From an uncultured Eubacteriales bacterium (GTDB lineage Bacteria; Bacillota; Clostridia; Oscillospirales; CAG-272): a DNA stretch of 64,000 nt. Shown here in pieces: positions 41,777 to 49,571 of this stretch; position 1 is the stretch's first letter, and every line of letters begins with the position of its first letter. The notes below the pieces were generated by a model. The model worked only from the letters and a program-made list of their open reading frames with translations. It had not been told where the DNA came from and ran no database searches. The position numbers and the translations under genes are program-made. The stretch covers positions 186,001 through 250,000 of the forward strand of contig CAKSDZ010000002.1 of the NCBI GenBank assembly GCA_934446365.1, written 5' to 3'.

Positions 41777-43093
41777 TTACATTAAATCTTTTGTATCTTT
41801 TGTCAATAGCTTTTTTATTTCTTCACGCACTCTTGATTCAACTTTTTTATCTGCGTAAATACGCTGAATACTGATTGGTCTACATAAAGATTGCAATATT
41901 ACGGATATATCCATTATATTTTGAGTTTCTTTTGTGATTTCGTTTAATACCGGTATTTCCTTTCCACTATCGTCTTTTGATCTTGATAATATCGGTTGCA
42001 TTTTATGAGCTTCTTTATCAACTTCATCAAAGAGCAAATGGTTTTTATATTGTTTTTGTAAAACATTATAAATTAAAAACGCATTAGCTTTTTCATATTT
42101 TTCAGCATGAGAAGAGGATTCATGAACACAAGTCATAATTTGTCTTTTAGGGAAAACATACTTTGTCGAACTGTTCAACTTCATCAGAACAACATTATCA
42201 TTCCATGTAAGATATTCATTTACTTCCGTTGGGTATTTACCATCTTTCAGAAGCTTGGCCAAATCTCTTGCCAAAACTTTATCTAAATATCTTCTTGTTT
42301 TGTGAAAATAAACTTGAATGAACATAAAATAACGAGCTAATATAAATTCCTCAAATGCCTGGGCACCACCACGTTCCACTGCTAATTGTAAGCTATTCTC
42401 TTCTTCTGATTTATATGCGGTTAATGTCTGGATTAGTCTTTCCAAATCATATTTCCCATATGATACGCCACAATATAGAGAATCTCTTAATAAATAATCC
42501 ATCTTGTCGCAGTCCAAATCGCCATCCATGAAACTCTTTAAAAACAAAAAATCAGGACAAATAAATCGTTCAGATGAAACAGCTTTCCCCTCATATATTA
42601 ACCAAAGAAGCTCAGAATCAATCGGATATTCAGCCCCATATTTCTCTTGAAACTTTTTGCCAATATCGTGGATATATCCCGCGATTTCTGTCTCTATCAA
42701 AATCTTTTTTGTATAGTCCTCATGCTTCAAACCATTAGGAAATAATTCTTCCCCCGAATGAGAAAAAGGAGAGTGTCCTAAATCATGAGTCAAGGCAATT
42801 AACCTTAATATTTGGCGATACCATGCCACCTTATTTTCATTTTCTTTTTCGTCTTTACTAAACAACAGCGGATTTTTAGACACCACAGAATCAAAAGCCC
42901 TTGTTACTAAATGCATAACTCCTAAGGAATGACCAAATCTTGTATGCTCTGCTCCATGATACACCAAATATGTAGTAGCCAACTGACGGATATTTCTCAA
43001 TCGTTGAAATGGAGTGGAATCTATGATTTTTCGCTCATCCTCTGAGACTTCAATAAAGCCATGAACAGGATCCCGAAATTGATACATTTCCAA
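41777..43093 (-). CDS. HD-domain phosphohydrolase (YwfO/dNTPase-like)
   Basis: 438 residues with the HD metal motif in three parts: HTRFGHSLGVMHL (His), LTHDLGHSPFSHSGE (His-Asp) and DCDKMDYLLRDS (Asp), plus the N-terminal RDPVHGFIEVSE typical of deoxynucleotide triphosphohydrolase-like HD proteins such as YwfO and Enterococcus EF1143. Likely acts on nucleotides, but the substrate is not shown here. The TTG at 43093 sits five bases after AGGAGG; the ATG at 43087 is an alternative. Strong promoter directly upstream. AT-rich cargo at the prophage end. Confidence 0.85.
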   Translation of the reverse strand: MEMYQFRDPVHGFIEVSEDERKIIDSTPFQRLRNIRQLATTYLVYHGAEHTRFGHSLGVMHLVTRAFDSVVSKNPLLFSKDEKENENKVAWYRQILRLIALTHDLGHSPFSHSGEELFPNGLKHEDYTKKILIETEIAGYIHDIGKKFQEKYGAEYPIDSELLWLIYEGKAVSSERFICPDFLFLKSFMDGDLDCDKMDYLLRDSLYCGVSYGKYDLERLIQTLTAYKSEEENSLQLAVERGGAQAFEEFILARYFMFIQVYFHKTRRYLDKVLARDLAKLLKDGKYPTEVNEYLTWNDNVVLMKLNSSTKYVFPKRQIMTCVHESSSHAEKYEKANAFLIYNVLQKQYKNHLLFDEVDKEAHKMQPILSRSKDDSGKEIPVLNEITKETQNIMDISVILQSLCRPISIQRIYADKKVESRVREEIKKLLTKDTKDLM

Positions 43094-43112
43094 AATAGCC
43101 TCCTACATTTTA

Positions 43113-43141
43113 ATTGTAGCATAAAAAACTATATTTTTCAA
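43113..43141 (-). promoter_or_regulatory. Proximal promoter of the HD/YwgA operon
   Basis: Minus strand TTGAAA (43136-43141), 17 bases, TACAAT (43113-43118), about 20 bases upstream of the HD start. Confidence 0.75.
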
Positions 43142-43287
43142 TACAAATGAGATAAAAATAATAGTTGTATGATCGAATAAAGAATGACCTGGTATCAATT
43201 ATGAGTTCAGTTCATCTCACAAGTATCCTAATCAGATGTCTCATGAGCCCCCTCTGCCTTTTACACACTCGAGCATCAAACAAATAT

Positions 43288-43316
43288 ATCTTATCACATC
43301 TTTCATATTCTGTCAA
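43288..43316 (-). promoter_or_regulatory. Distal promoter of the HD/YwgA operon
   Basis: Minus strand TTGACA (43311-43316), 17 bases, TAAGAT (43288-43293), giving a leader of about 190 bases with no gene in it. Confidence 0.6.
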
Positions 43317-43374
43317 CATATGTATTTTAATGAAAATATTTACATGTTTGAGTAAGATAAAAATGAAAATGTAT

Positions 43375-43557
43375 CACTACTTCTTGCATAAATCTAATAA
43401 ATTTCGCAGTGAAAATGCAATTCCGTATATGTGGTGTCCCGCCTGTGGAAAACAAGAGCTCGCACAAGATGATTTTCACTGTACTAAATGCGGTGAATAC
43501 GGTAGATGGTTTATATGTACAAATTGCGGTTTCTTAGAAGAAGAATGGCCGGAATAA
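43375..43557 (+). CDS. Small zinc-ribbon protein, start uncertain
   Basis: The C-terminal 45 residues carry paired CxxC motifs: WCPACGKQEL, HCTKCGEY, FICTNCGFLEEEW, three Cys pairs in all, probably one or two zinc ribbons. The frame is open further upstream to 43165, but that part is AT-rich, hydrophobic and not protein-like, so I place the gene from about MYHYFLHKSNKF. No clear ribosome site. Lies between the phage lysis genes and the HD cargo, on the opposite strand to both. Confidence 0.5.
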   Translation, partial: HYFLHKSNKFRSENAIPYMWCPACGKQELAQDDFHCTKCGEYGRWFICTNCGFLEEEWPE

Positions 43558-43573
43558 AATAAGTATTAAATGC

Positions 43574-43598
43574 AAAGGGAGAGCGACGCTCTCCCTTT
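43574..43598. terminator. Bidirectional terminator after the phage lysis genes
   Basis: 11-bp stem AAAGGGAGAGC/GCTCTCCCTTT with loop GAC, between the converging zinc-ribbon and lysis genes. Confidence 0.85.
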
Positions 43599-43600
43599 CT

Positions 43601-43849
43601 CTATCTCCCCTTCAAGTCCCGGATTTCATGCTGTACTTCCTGCATCTGTCCTTCCAAGATACAGGTGCGCTCAATAACCTTGTTGTGCTTCTCAACCTGC
43701 CCCCGCAGCTCCTCAATCTTGTACTCGATCAGTTTCACCGTTTCAGCTTGCTTCGCCTGCGTTTTCCGGTTCTGAAAATTGCTGTTGAGTAGACAAACAA
43801 CAATCGCCGCTGCCGCCGATATAATCGCAGAAAGAATCGTCTCCGTCAT
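43601..43849 (-). CDS. Small phage membrane protein, holin-associated type
   Basis: 82 residues: one N-terminal membrane helix (ILSAIISAAAAIVVCLL) followed by a coiled-coil cytoplasmic tail (KQAETVKLIEYKIEELRGQVEKH). Size, topology and position next to the holin are those of XhlA-like phage lysis proteins. Overlaps the upstream holin gene by four bases. Confidence 0.7.
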   Translation of the reverse strand: MTETILSAIISAAAAIVVCLLNSNFQNRKTQAKQAETVKLIEYKIEELRGQVEKHNKVIERTCILEGQMQEVQHEIRDLKGR

Positions 43850-44190
43850 TCTTTCCCTCCCATCAGCGCCGCCACGCTTTCATTTTCGGACAAATACTCC
43901 TTCATCTTCGCGACGGCTTCCTCGATCCATCCGGCGATGTCCTCCGCGGTGAAAAACACCTGAAAGATGCCGGGCATCACCTCATAAAGCCGCTCCGCCA
44001 CATATGCGAATTTCAGCTCGCCCGTACCGCCGCCGTATTTCTCCTCTGCTGCGATGACGAGCGAGAGCAGCATCTGCTTTGCCTTGTCGCGGTACTTGCC
44101 GCGCCATGCGAACCACAGCACAACGATGAGCGCGACAAACAGAACTGCCGTAATGATGTTTGAAAGATTGTTCATGATAAATTCCTTCAT
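43846..44190 (-). CDS. Phage holin, LLH family
   Basis: 114 residues with one membrane helix (ITAVLFVALIVVLWFAWRG) and a cytoplasmic helix-rich tail containing KQMLLSLVIAAEEKYGGGTGELKFAYVAERLYE (layout only), which is the LL-H holin family pattern. Would form membrane lesions at the end of the lytic cycle and release the lytic enzyme. Second gene of the lysis cassette. Confidence 0.8.
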   Translation of the reverse strand: MKEFIMNNLSNIITAVLFVALIVVLWFAWRGKYRDKAKQMLLSLVIAAEEKYGGGTGELKFAYVAERLYEVMPGIFQVFFTAEDIAGWIEEAVAKMKEYLSENESVAALMGGKE

Positions 44191-44200
44191 GTTCTTATCC

Positions 44201-45286
44201 TCACTTTCTGAATCTGTTTAATAGCCAATTCAAGCCGCCAAGAATGGCATTGATGAGCTTTGCAAAGAATCGTCCGAGCTTCGTGTCATACGGCTTTTTA
44301 ACCGTCGTCAGCGCCTCTGTCAGACGCTCGATTTCCGCCTTTTGCCGTTCGATTGTTTCCTTTGCCGAGCTTAATTCTTTCGTTGCCGTCACAAGGGAAT
44401 CCGAAAGCGCTTCCATCAGCCGTTGATTCTCTTCGCTGTTTGCGGTTTCCTCTTTAAGAAGATCGAGCTGCGCAAGAAGTCCCTCAATCTCCAAGGTCAG
44501 TTCCTCGACCTTTTCCGCAAGCGCCGCATTCGATGCTTCCAGCTCCGCGATGCGTGCTTTTCTCTGATTCTCGGATATCTCATCGACGACACCCCATGCC
44601 TCGCGGATCGTCGAGGTGTACGGGAGAATGGCTCGTCCCTCTTTTCCCCATGTCGTGCCCCAGCTGTTCTGGAACTTCCAGCCGCGCGCATTCCAGCCGT
44701 AGATCACCATACAGTGCCCGCTGCTTTCCTCGCCCTGCTCAACGAGAATGCCGTCCCCGTCCACATAATTCCCGCTATGCCACTGCATTGCAAAGATGAC
44801 CGGCGAGCCTTTCGTCAGCGCCGTCTTCATCTCTGCTTCGCCGGCGCAGCGATAATATGAGGTAAACCGGTTCGGATAGCCTTTCGGGAAAAATTCATTT
44901 ACATGCTTTTCAAACCGTTCGATGACCGCCGGCACCTCTTCATTTTCGGGGAACAGCGTTTTCACCACGTCACCATAATCACAGGTCACAGCGATTGCGT
45001 CTCTTGTGACCATACCCGTTCCCGTGTGTGCCGTATTGCGCCGGTTCCCGTATATGTATCCGACGGACATTTCCCTGTTGTCGTCGCCCTGCATGCGGCT
45101 GAAATATTCCACCGTCGTCGCAAGTGCATGTGCAACACACGAACATACCTGCCCTTGGTTTTTCACCTCCGGCATCGGCAACTCAAATTCCGCGGGAAAC
45201 TCGACCGGCGCCGCAGCACAGGCAATCCGATAGTCCCGCACATCCGGCGGAGAAAAGATCGCGCCGAGGGATTTTTGTTCACTCAT
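44201..45286 (-). CDS. Papain-like (C1) peptidase with coiled coil, phage lysis position
   Basis: 361 residues. The papain catalytic triad is visible: Cys in NQGQVCSCVAHAL, His in SSGHCMVIYGW and Asn in FQNSWGTTWGKEG. No signal peptide. Residues 240-330 are a long coiled coil, followed by an amphipathic, Lys/Arg-ending C-terminus (FFAKLINAILGGLNWLLNRFRK). It occupies the usual endolysin place just before the holins, but a cell-wall hydrolase domain is not seen. It could be the lytic enzyme acting on peptide cross-links, or a protease acting on another target. Start at the ATG at 45286. Confidence 0.75.
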   Translation of the reverse strand: MSEQKSLGAIFSPPDVRDYRIACAAAPVEFPAEFELPMPEVKNQGQVCSCVAHALATTVEYFSRMQGDDNREMSVGYIYGNRRNTAHTGTGMVTRDAIAVTCDYGDVVKTLFPENEEVPAVIERFEKHVNEFFPKGYPNRFTSYYRCAGEAEMKTALTKGSPVIFAMQWHSGNYVDGDGILVEQGEESSGHCMVIYGWNARGWKFQNSWGTTWGKEGRAILPYTSTIREAWGVVDEISENQRKARIAELEASNAALAEKVEELTLEIEGLLAQLDLLKEETANSEENQRLMEALSDSLVTATKELSSAKETIERQKAEIERLTEALTTVKKPYDTKLGRFFAKLINAILGGLNWLLNRFRK

Positions 45287-45364
45287 GCTTTTTTATTCTC
45301 CTTTTCATGATTTGTGATTTTGTTAATTTATGCGCATAATACACATTAAAATTCACATAATATA

Positions 45365-45393
45365 TTGACAACAAGTTTTATTTCTGCTATAAT
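45365..45393 (+). promoter_or_regulatory. Promoter of the toxin-antitoxin pair
   Basis: TTGACA (45365-45370), 17 bases, TATAAT (45388-45393): full consensus, on the strand opposite the phage late genes. Confidence 0.9.
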
Positions 45394-45415
45394 AACAATG
45401 AAAGAAGGTGATTAT

Positions 45416-45682
45416 ATGGCGAAAGTATCGACCAATATCAGCATCGATGCGGATACAAAAGCCAAAGCGCAGGCTTTGCTTGCGGAGTTCGGCATGGATT
45501 TATCCACCGCAGTCAATGTTTTTCTAAAACAAATGATTCGTGAAAATGCAATTCCCTTTACCATCAATGCAGAGGTACCGAACGCAGAGACACGTGCGGC
45601 TATGGAAGCCGCAGAAAAGGGAGAAGATATGTATGGTCCGTTTGACAGCGTGGCTGATCTAATGGAGGCGCTCAATGCTTAA
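45416..45682 (+). CDS. RelB/DinJ-family antitoxin
   Basis: 88 residues. Ribbon-helix-helix N-terminus (KVSTNISIDADTKAKAQAL LAEFGMDLSTAVNVFLKQM in two parts) and a C-terminal toxin-binding part rich in Ala, Glu and Asp. Represses its own promoter and neutralises the downstream toxin. Start at the ATG at 45416 after GAAGG; overlaps the toxin by eight bases. Confidence 0.92.
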   Translation: MAKVSTNISIDADTKAKAQALLAEFGMDLSTAVNVFLKQMIRENAIPFTINAEVPNAETRAAMEAAEKGEDMYGPFDSVADLMEALNA

Positions 45683-45953
45683 ACCGGAATTTTCAGGGCA
45701 ATTCAAAAGGGATTACAAGCTCGCTCTTAAAAGAGGATGCGATCCGAAAAAATTGGAAGAGGTAGTCTCTATCTTATGTAGCGAGCAGCCTCTGCCGGCA
45801 GCATATAAAGACCATGCCCTTACCGATTCAAGAAACTATCGAGGCATGAGAGAATGTCATATACAACCGGATTGGCTCCTTGTTTACAAAATTGCACAGG
45901 AAAAACTCATTTTGAAATTGATCCGCACCGGCACCCACAGCGATCTGTTTTAA
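45675..45953 (+). CDS. YafQ/RelE-family mRNA interferase toxin
   Basis: 92 residues. The YafQ-type fold begins PEFSGQFKRDYKLALKRGCDPKKLEEVV, with the catalytic His region in KDHALTDSRNYRGMRECHIQPDWLLVYKI and the end LIRTGTHSDLF. Cleaves mRNA on the ribosome when freed from the antitoxin. Overlap with the antitoxin and one terminator define a compact operon. Confidence 0.92.
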   Translation: MLKPEFSGQFKRDYKLALKRGCDPKKLEEVVSILCSEQPLPAAYKDHALTDSRNYRGMRECHIQPDWLLVYKIAQEKLILKLIRTGTHSDLF

Positions 45954-45959
45954 GCGATA

Positions 45960-45987
45960 CCCGAACGTTTATCCGTTCGGGTTTTTT
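45960..45987 (+). terminator. Terminator of the toxin-antitoxin pair
   Basis: 8-bp stem CCCGAACG/CGTTCGGG followed by six T residues. Confidence 0.9.
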
Positions 45988-45995
45988 CTTGCTTT

Positions 45996-46142
45996 TCAAA
46001 CGCCGGTGTTTTCAAGCATCGTCAAAAGCTCGGTATACTGTGTCTCCGTGATTTTGTCCGCGGCGAAAAAGATATCGAGCTTTTCCTCCATGCCCTCGAC
46101 ATTACCGCGCTCAATCATCCGTTTCAGCGTTCTGTATAGCAT
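45996..46142 (-). CDS. Small phage protein, XkdX-like
   Basis: 48 residues beginning MLYRTLKRMIERGNVEGMEEK and ending TQYTELLTMLENTGV (quoted in parts). This helical two-block pattern (KRMIERGN.EG, F.AADKIT..QY.EL) is common directly after tail fibre genes in Clostridial phages. The ATG follows the stop of the preceding gene at once (TGAATG), and GGGGGTGATG supplies the ribosome site. Function unknown. Confidence 0.8.
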   Translation of the reverse strand: MLYRTLKRMIERGNVEGMEEKLDIFFAADKITETQYTELLTMLENTGV

Positions 46143-46430
46143 TCACATCACCCCCAATTCCAGCAAAGTAAGCCGATATTCATGATCGACAAGAATAGAA
46201 TCCATTTCATCCTGAATGGTTCGTTCCACCGTGACAGGTGCATCCGGCACGGCACCGGCGCTCATATGCGTGATGATACCGTTTTCCGCTGCAAGTGAAA
46301 CAAACGGAAAGGTGTCAGGCAGCGCCATATCCTCGGGAATCACCGCCCAGCCCTCGGGAATCTCCGAAAAGGCGCCGGTCTGATTTCTGTGCGCACCATT
46401 TTCAAGCGCCGCAATCTCCACGATTCTCAT
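46143..46430 (-). CDS. Phage tail-region protein of unknown function
   Basis: 95 residues: RIVEIAALENGAHRNQTGAFSEIPEGWAVIPEDMALPDTFPFVSL is a short beta-rich N-terminal unit (layout only), and the C-terminus IQDEMDSILVDHEYRLTLLELGV is a helix typical of this family of small proteins next to tail fibres. No catalytic motif. Confidence 0.75.
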   Translation of the reverse strand: MRIVEIAALENGAHRNQTGAFSEIPEGWAVIPEDMALPDTFPFVSLAAENGIITHMSAGAVPDAPVTVERTIQDEMDSILVDHEYRLTLLELGVM

Positions 46431-46444
46431 ATACTTCCCCCTTA

Positions 46445-46882
46445 TTATCCGAGTGCGATATAGTAATAGGTGGCATTTGACGTGTTCATCTGTCTTTCCG
46501 CGCCGCTGGTGTTATACCAAGAAACGGTCTTCCCGCTCACCGTAACATAACCCATGTCGGCATATGCCATGCTGCCCGAGCCACGGCGCCCGTAATTGCC
46601 GCCGCCTGACCATATCAGCGTATCATTGGAAAAGGATGCCGTCGCAGCACTCCCAATAGATGTGCGCTGAACAATCAGCAGCTTCGGGACGAAATCGAAT
46701 GTCAGCGATGTCCTGCTGCCTGTTCCGTAGGTCCCCGTTCCGACATAGCTGCCGGCGGCAAATTGAGCACCGGAGGCGCCGGCAAGCATGGCAACGACAT
46801 CCACGCCCTGCACGGTCTCCGCATCAAGGGGGAGGTCGATGACCGTCCCCACCGCGTTTTTGTATTGTGGTCTGTAAGACAT
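46445..46882 (-). CDS. Phage tail fibre-like C-terminal protein
   Basis: 145 residues, Gly/Ser/Thr-rich. The middle GTGTYGTGSRTSLTFDFVPKLLIVQ is the repeated unit found in distal tail and fibre proteins of Firmicute phages. Lies directly after the structured repeat element at 46928-47377, which separates it from the larger fibre gene at 47405. Confidence 0.75.
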   Translation of the reverse strand: MSYRPQYKNAVGTVIDLPLDAETVQGVDVVAMLAGASGAQFAAGSYVGTGTYGTGSRTSLTFDFVPKLLIVQRTSIGSAATASFSNDTLIWSGGGNYGRRGSGSMAYADMGYVTVSGKTVSWYNTSGAERQMNTSNATYYYIALG

Positions 46883-46927
46883 GACAATCTCCTTTCATTC
46901 CTCCTTTTGGCAGGAGGAAGCTTTCTT

Positions 46928-47377
46928 GTCCTTTTCTCACTGAGGAGAAAAGGACGAAAAGACTCATTGAGGCTTCCGCCTCAAACTCCCATCCATCTGC
47001 TGGGAAACACATACCCACGGCTCCCAACAGACGGAACCGCGCACCTACGTGCGCTCTCCGAGCATGAACTGGAAAGCAATCTATACCCTTTGAAAGCATA
47101 GTACTAAAATCAATCGTATCACAATGCAATGCTACCGCATTGCAGGGCAACTTCGCCGTGCGGAGAGTGTGTACGGCTGGAAAGCTCGCGCCCGCAGGCG
47201 CAAGGCCAACGGAGCGCACTCGATGCCCGTTCGGCGTGTTCCGCCGTGGATTGCACGAGTTTACGAGTGCAAACACGTGTCGGGAGCCGATGAAATACAT
47301 TTTCGGCTCGCACAAACGGTCAAGCGGCACGCTTGCGGTTTCTTTTCGTTCTTTTCTTGTACGGACAAGAAAAGGAC
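46928..47377 (+). repeat. Structured repeat element inside the prophage tail region
   Basis: Only phage-borne copy. Left hairpin GTCCTTTTCTC/GAGAAAAGGAC (46928-46955), right hairpin 47348-47360 with 47365-47377. The body carries the AACAGACGGAACCGCGC stretch of array 2 copy 3 and the AATGC...GCATT insertion of the single chromosomal copy, so it is a mosaic of the two. Length 450. Sits precisely between two fibre genes. An outer hairpin CCTCCT-TTTGGC-AGGAGG flanks its left side. Confidence 0.85.
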
Positions 47378-47404
47378 ACGTTTCTTTCCTTTTCAAAGGA
47401 AAAA

Positions 47405-48520
47405 TCACAGCAGCTTAAAGAACAGTCCCCCGCTTGCAAGGCTCGCGGAGGGAGCCGTCTGCCCCGATGCCCCCACCTCGATGACCTGCGCGCCGGCTGT
47501 CACAAGCCCTTTCGCATTCACCTGCACCGCACTGTATGTGCCTGCCGTGACACCGCTCGCTTTCAGCGTCGCCGTAATTGTGACATTTGCCGAGCCGTCA
47601 AAGGAAGCGGAGCCCGTCGCATCTCCCGCAAGGCTGATTGTGCGCGCCGTGGCAAGCTTTGTCGCCTTGCCTGCGGCCGTCGTTCCGTCCGTCAGCTTCG
47701 TGATGTTCGCGGCATTTGTGCCGGCCGTGCTTGCCGCACTGTCCGCTGTGGTTTTGACCTCCCCAATCGCGCCGACGACCGTTTTTGCCGTCGTCGTGAG
47801 CGTACTGTCCGTCTTAGTCTGATAATTTCCCTGTGCGGCTTGGAGAGCCGCAATCGCGTCCGCGTTCGCTTTTCCCTTGTCGCCCGCATAAGCGGTGCTC
47901 GCCGTCTCACCGAGCGCGAGGGACGCGGATATCTCCACATACGCCGTGCCCGACCAGCGATAGGTCTTGTTCGTGTCCTTGGCGATGTAGATTTTGCCTG
48001 TCTCGCCTGTCGTCGGAAAGCCGGCAAGGTTCGCATATTCGAGAACGTCGTCGACATAGGATGGCAGCTGCGAGGCCGGCACCTTTCCGTCCGTGCCGAG
48101 GCTTGCCACACCGGAAGCCACTCCTTTCTGCGTCAGCGGAATATATTTGCCTGCCGCATCGGTTTTCGCCGCATCAACGGCATTGTCGATTGCCGTCTGC
48201 TGTGCCGTGGAAACAGGCTTGTCCGCATCCGCGGTGTTGTCGACATTGGAAAGGCCGACGTTCGCCTTGGTTATGTTCACCTGTCCCGTGCGGTATGTAC
48301 TTTCCGCCGAACCCTTGACACCGGTCACGACACCGCCGCCCGTGATTGCACTCATATCGCTTTTCAGCTCGTCGATTGCCGCCTTTACGTCCGTCGCATT
48401 CAGTCCGCTTGCGGTATTGTCATAGGTGACAATGTCCGCCTCGGTTTCGGGATGCAGAATGACGCTGTCGGTGTCGTTCACCTTCTGTATGATTTGATAC
48501 TTGTTTGTTGTGGTCGCCAT
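47405..48520 (-). CDS. Phage tail fibre protein
   Basis: 371 residues, Ala/Thr/Gly/Asp-rich with helical and beta repeats: NVGLSNVDNTADADKPVSTAQQTAIDNA and SLAGDATGSASFDGSANVTITATL are common fibre motifs (quoted in parts). Its position at the distal end of the tail module supports a receptor-binding fibre. Start at the ATG at 48520. Confidence 0.88.
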   Translation of the reverse strand: MATTTNKYQIIQKVNDTDSVILHPETEADIVTYDNTASGLNATDVKAAIDELKSDMSAITGGGVVTGVKGSAESTYRTGQVNITKANVGLSNVDNTADADKPVSTAQQTAIDNAVDAAKTDAAGKYIPLTQKGVASGVASLGTDGKVPASQLPSYVDDVLEYANLAGFPTTGETGKIYIAKDTNKTYRWSGTAYVEISASLALGETASTAYAGDKGKANADAIAALQAAQGNYQTKTDSTLTTTAKTVVGAIGEVKTTADSAASTAGTNAANITKLTDGTTAAGKATKLATARTISLAGDATGSASFDGSANVTITATLKASGVTAGTYSAVQVNAKGLVTAGAQVIEVGASGQTAPSASLASGGLFFKLL

Positions 48521-48523
48521 GTT

Positions 48524-48904
48524 TTACTCTCCTTTTTTTAAAAATATATAGTCTCCGGTTTCCATGTCGGAGGGGACTTCATTTACCGTCGTGATTTTCG
48601 TGCCCGCAAGCGATGAGAGCGGCACCCTGACATTTGTCTCACCGAGGGCGAGCACGTAATGCGTATCTTTCACAAGATACAGCGGCGCGCGCTCATAATC
48701 CTCCGCACGGGAGGACAATAGCGACAGCTCCGCCGCGCTCTTGTCTCCCACAAGCGTTATCCCGCCGATTTGCGGCAGGTTTTGAAGCTCGGGATAGCTT
48801 TGCGTGAGCGTAATTCCGGAAGAGGTTTTCGCCGTAATGCACAGCTGACCTATCCTCGCCGATATGACCGGCTGCGAAATCGCCACACGTATCGTGTTAT
48901 TCAC
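48524..48904 (-). CDS. Phage tail-associated protein of unknown function
   Basis: 126 residues, beta-rich, starting NNTIRVAISQPVISARIGQL. No conserved catalytic motif recognised. Overlaps the next upstream gene by eight bases. Confidence 0.75.
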   Translation of the reverse strand: MNNTIRVAISQPVISARIGQLCITAKTSSGITLTQSYPELQNLPQIGGITLVGDKSAAELSLLSSRAEDYERAPLYLVKDTHYVLALGETNVRVPLSSLAGTKITTVNEVPSDMETGDYIFLKKGE

Positions 48905-49220
48905 CTCTCACCACCTCGTTCGTCTTTTTCTCAATCAAGACGGAGCCGCCGTTTATCGGTGTGACATAGTTTCCGTCCGCAAGCTCCACCGTGATATCGA
49001 ACAGCGCAATCCCCGTTGCAAATGCCCTTGTCGCCTCGCTTGACAGATACAGAAGCCACCGATTGCCCTCCGCGGGCGGGCTTAGCTCCTTTTGAACGCC
49101 GAGCGCGTTCGAGGTGAACCACACGGTTTTGATAAGGCTCCGGTCGATGTTCTCGACGTCGACGTTCAGCGTGAACTGATCGCCGACAATAAGCCGCAGC
49201 TGTTTGTTCTCGCAGGCCAT
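48897..49220 (-). CDS. Phage tail-associated beta-sandwich protein
   Basis: 107 residues beginning ACENKQLRLIVGDQFTLNVDVENIDRSL, a short beta-sandwich pattern (quoted in part). No family recognised with confidence; belongs to the fibre/baseplate block by position. Confidence 0.7.
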   Translation of the reverse strand: MACENKQLRLIVGDQFTLNVDVENIDRSLIKTVWFTSNALGVQKELSPPAEGNRWLLYLSSEATRAFATGIALFDITVELADGNYVTPINGGSVLIEKKTNEVVRGE

Positions 49221-49229
49221 ACTTTCCTC

Positions 49230-49571
49230 CTATTCCGCTTTGTATTTGACATCCTCATAGTCGAAGATTTTCCATGTGCCGTGCCTGTCCCGTCCGATTT
49301 GGAACCGGTTGTGCAGCTTTATGCCCCACAACGCCCGCCATTCCGCGGGGATACCGGCTCCGGTGTCCTCATACGGCAGAATCACGGTGTCATAGAGGCG
49401 TTCCTGCTTTAAGCCGTACCATCGCTTTTCGGTCTTTGCCACAAGCGGACACCCCTTGGCATTCCGGTATTCCGCCGCGTTCGCTCGAAGCCCTCTGATG
49501 CCGATCGGCAGCTTGTACGCATGCTCCCCAACGAGGAGGACCATTCTGTTCGTTCCGAATCTTATCCGCAT
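49230..49571 (-). CDS. Phage protein of unknown function
   Basis: 113 residues starting at the ATG at 49571 (MRIRFGTNRMVLLVGEHAYKLP), with a GGAG site; a TTG nine bases upstream is possible. The stretch NRMVLLVGEHAYKLPI recalls a recurring, uncharacterised phage family. Overlaps the end of the Hint-containing gene, so translationally coupled. Confidence 0.65.
   Translation of the reverse strand: MRIRFGTNRMVLLVGEHAYKLPIGIRGLRANAAEYRNAKGCPLVAKTEKRWYGLKQERLYDTVILPYEDTGAGIPAEWRALWGIKLHNRFQIGRDRHGTWKIFDYEDVKYKAE

Noticed and set aside
43165..43374. The upstream extension of the zinc-ribbon ORF
   Set aside because: The first 70 codons are AT-rich, low-complexity and overlap the promoters of the HD operon; no ribosome site.
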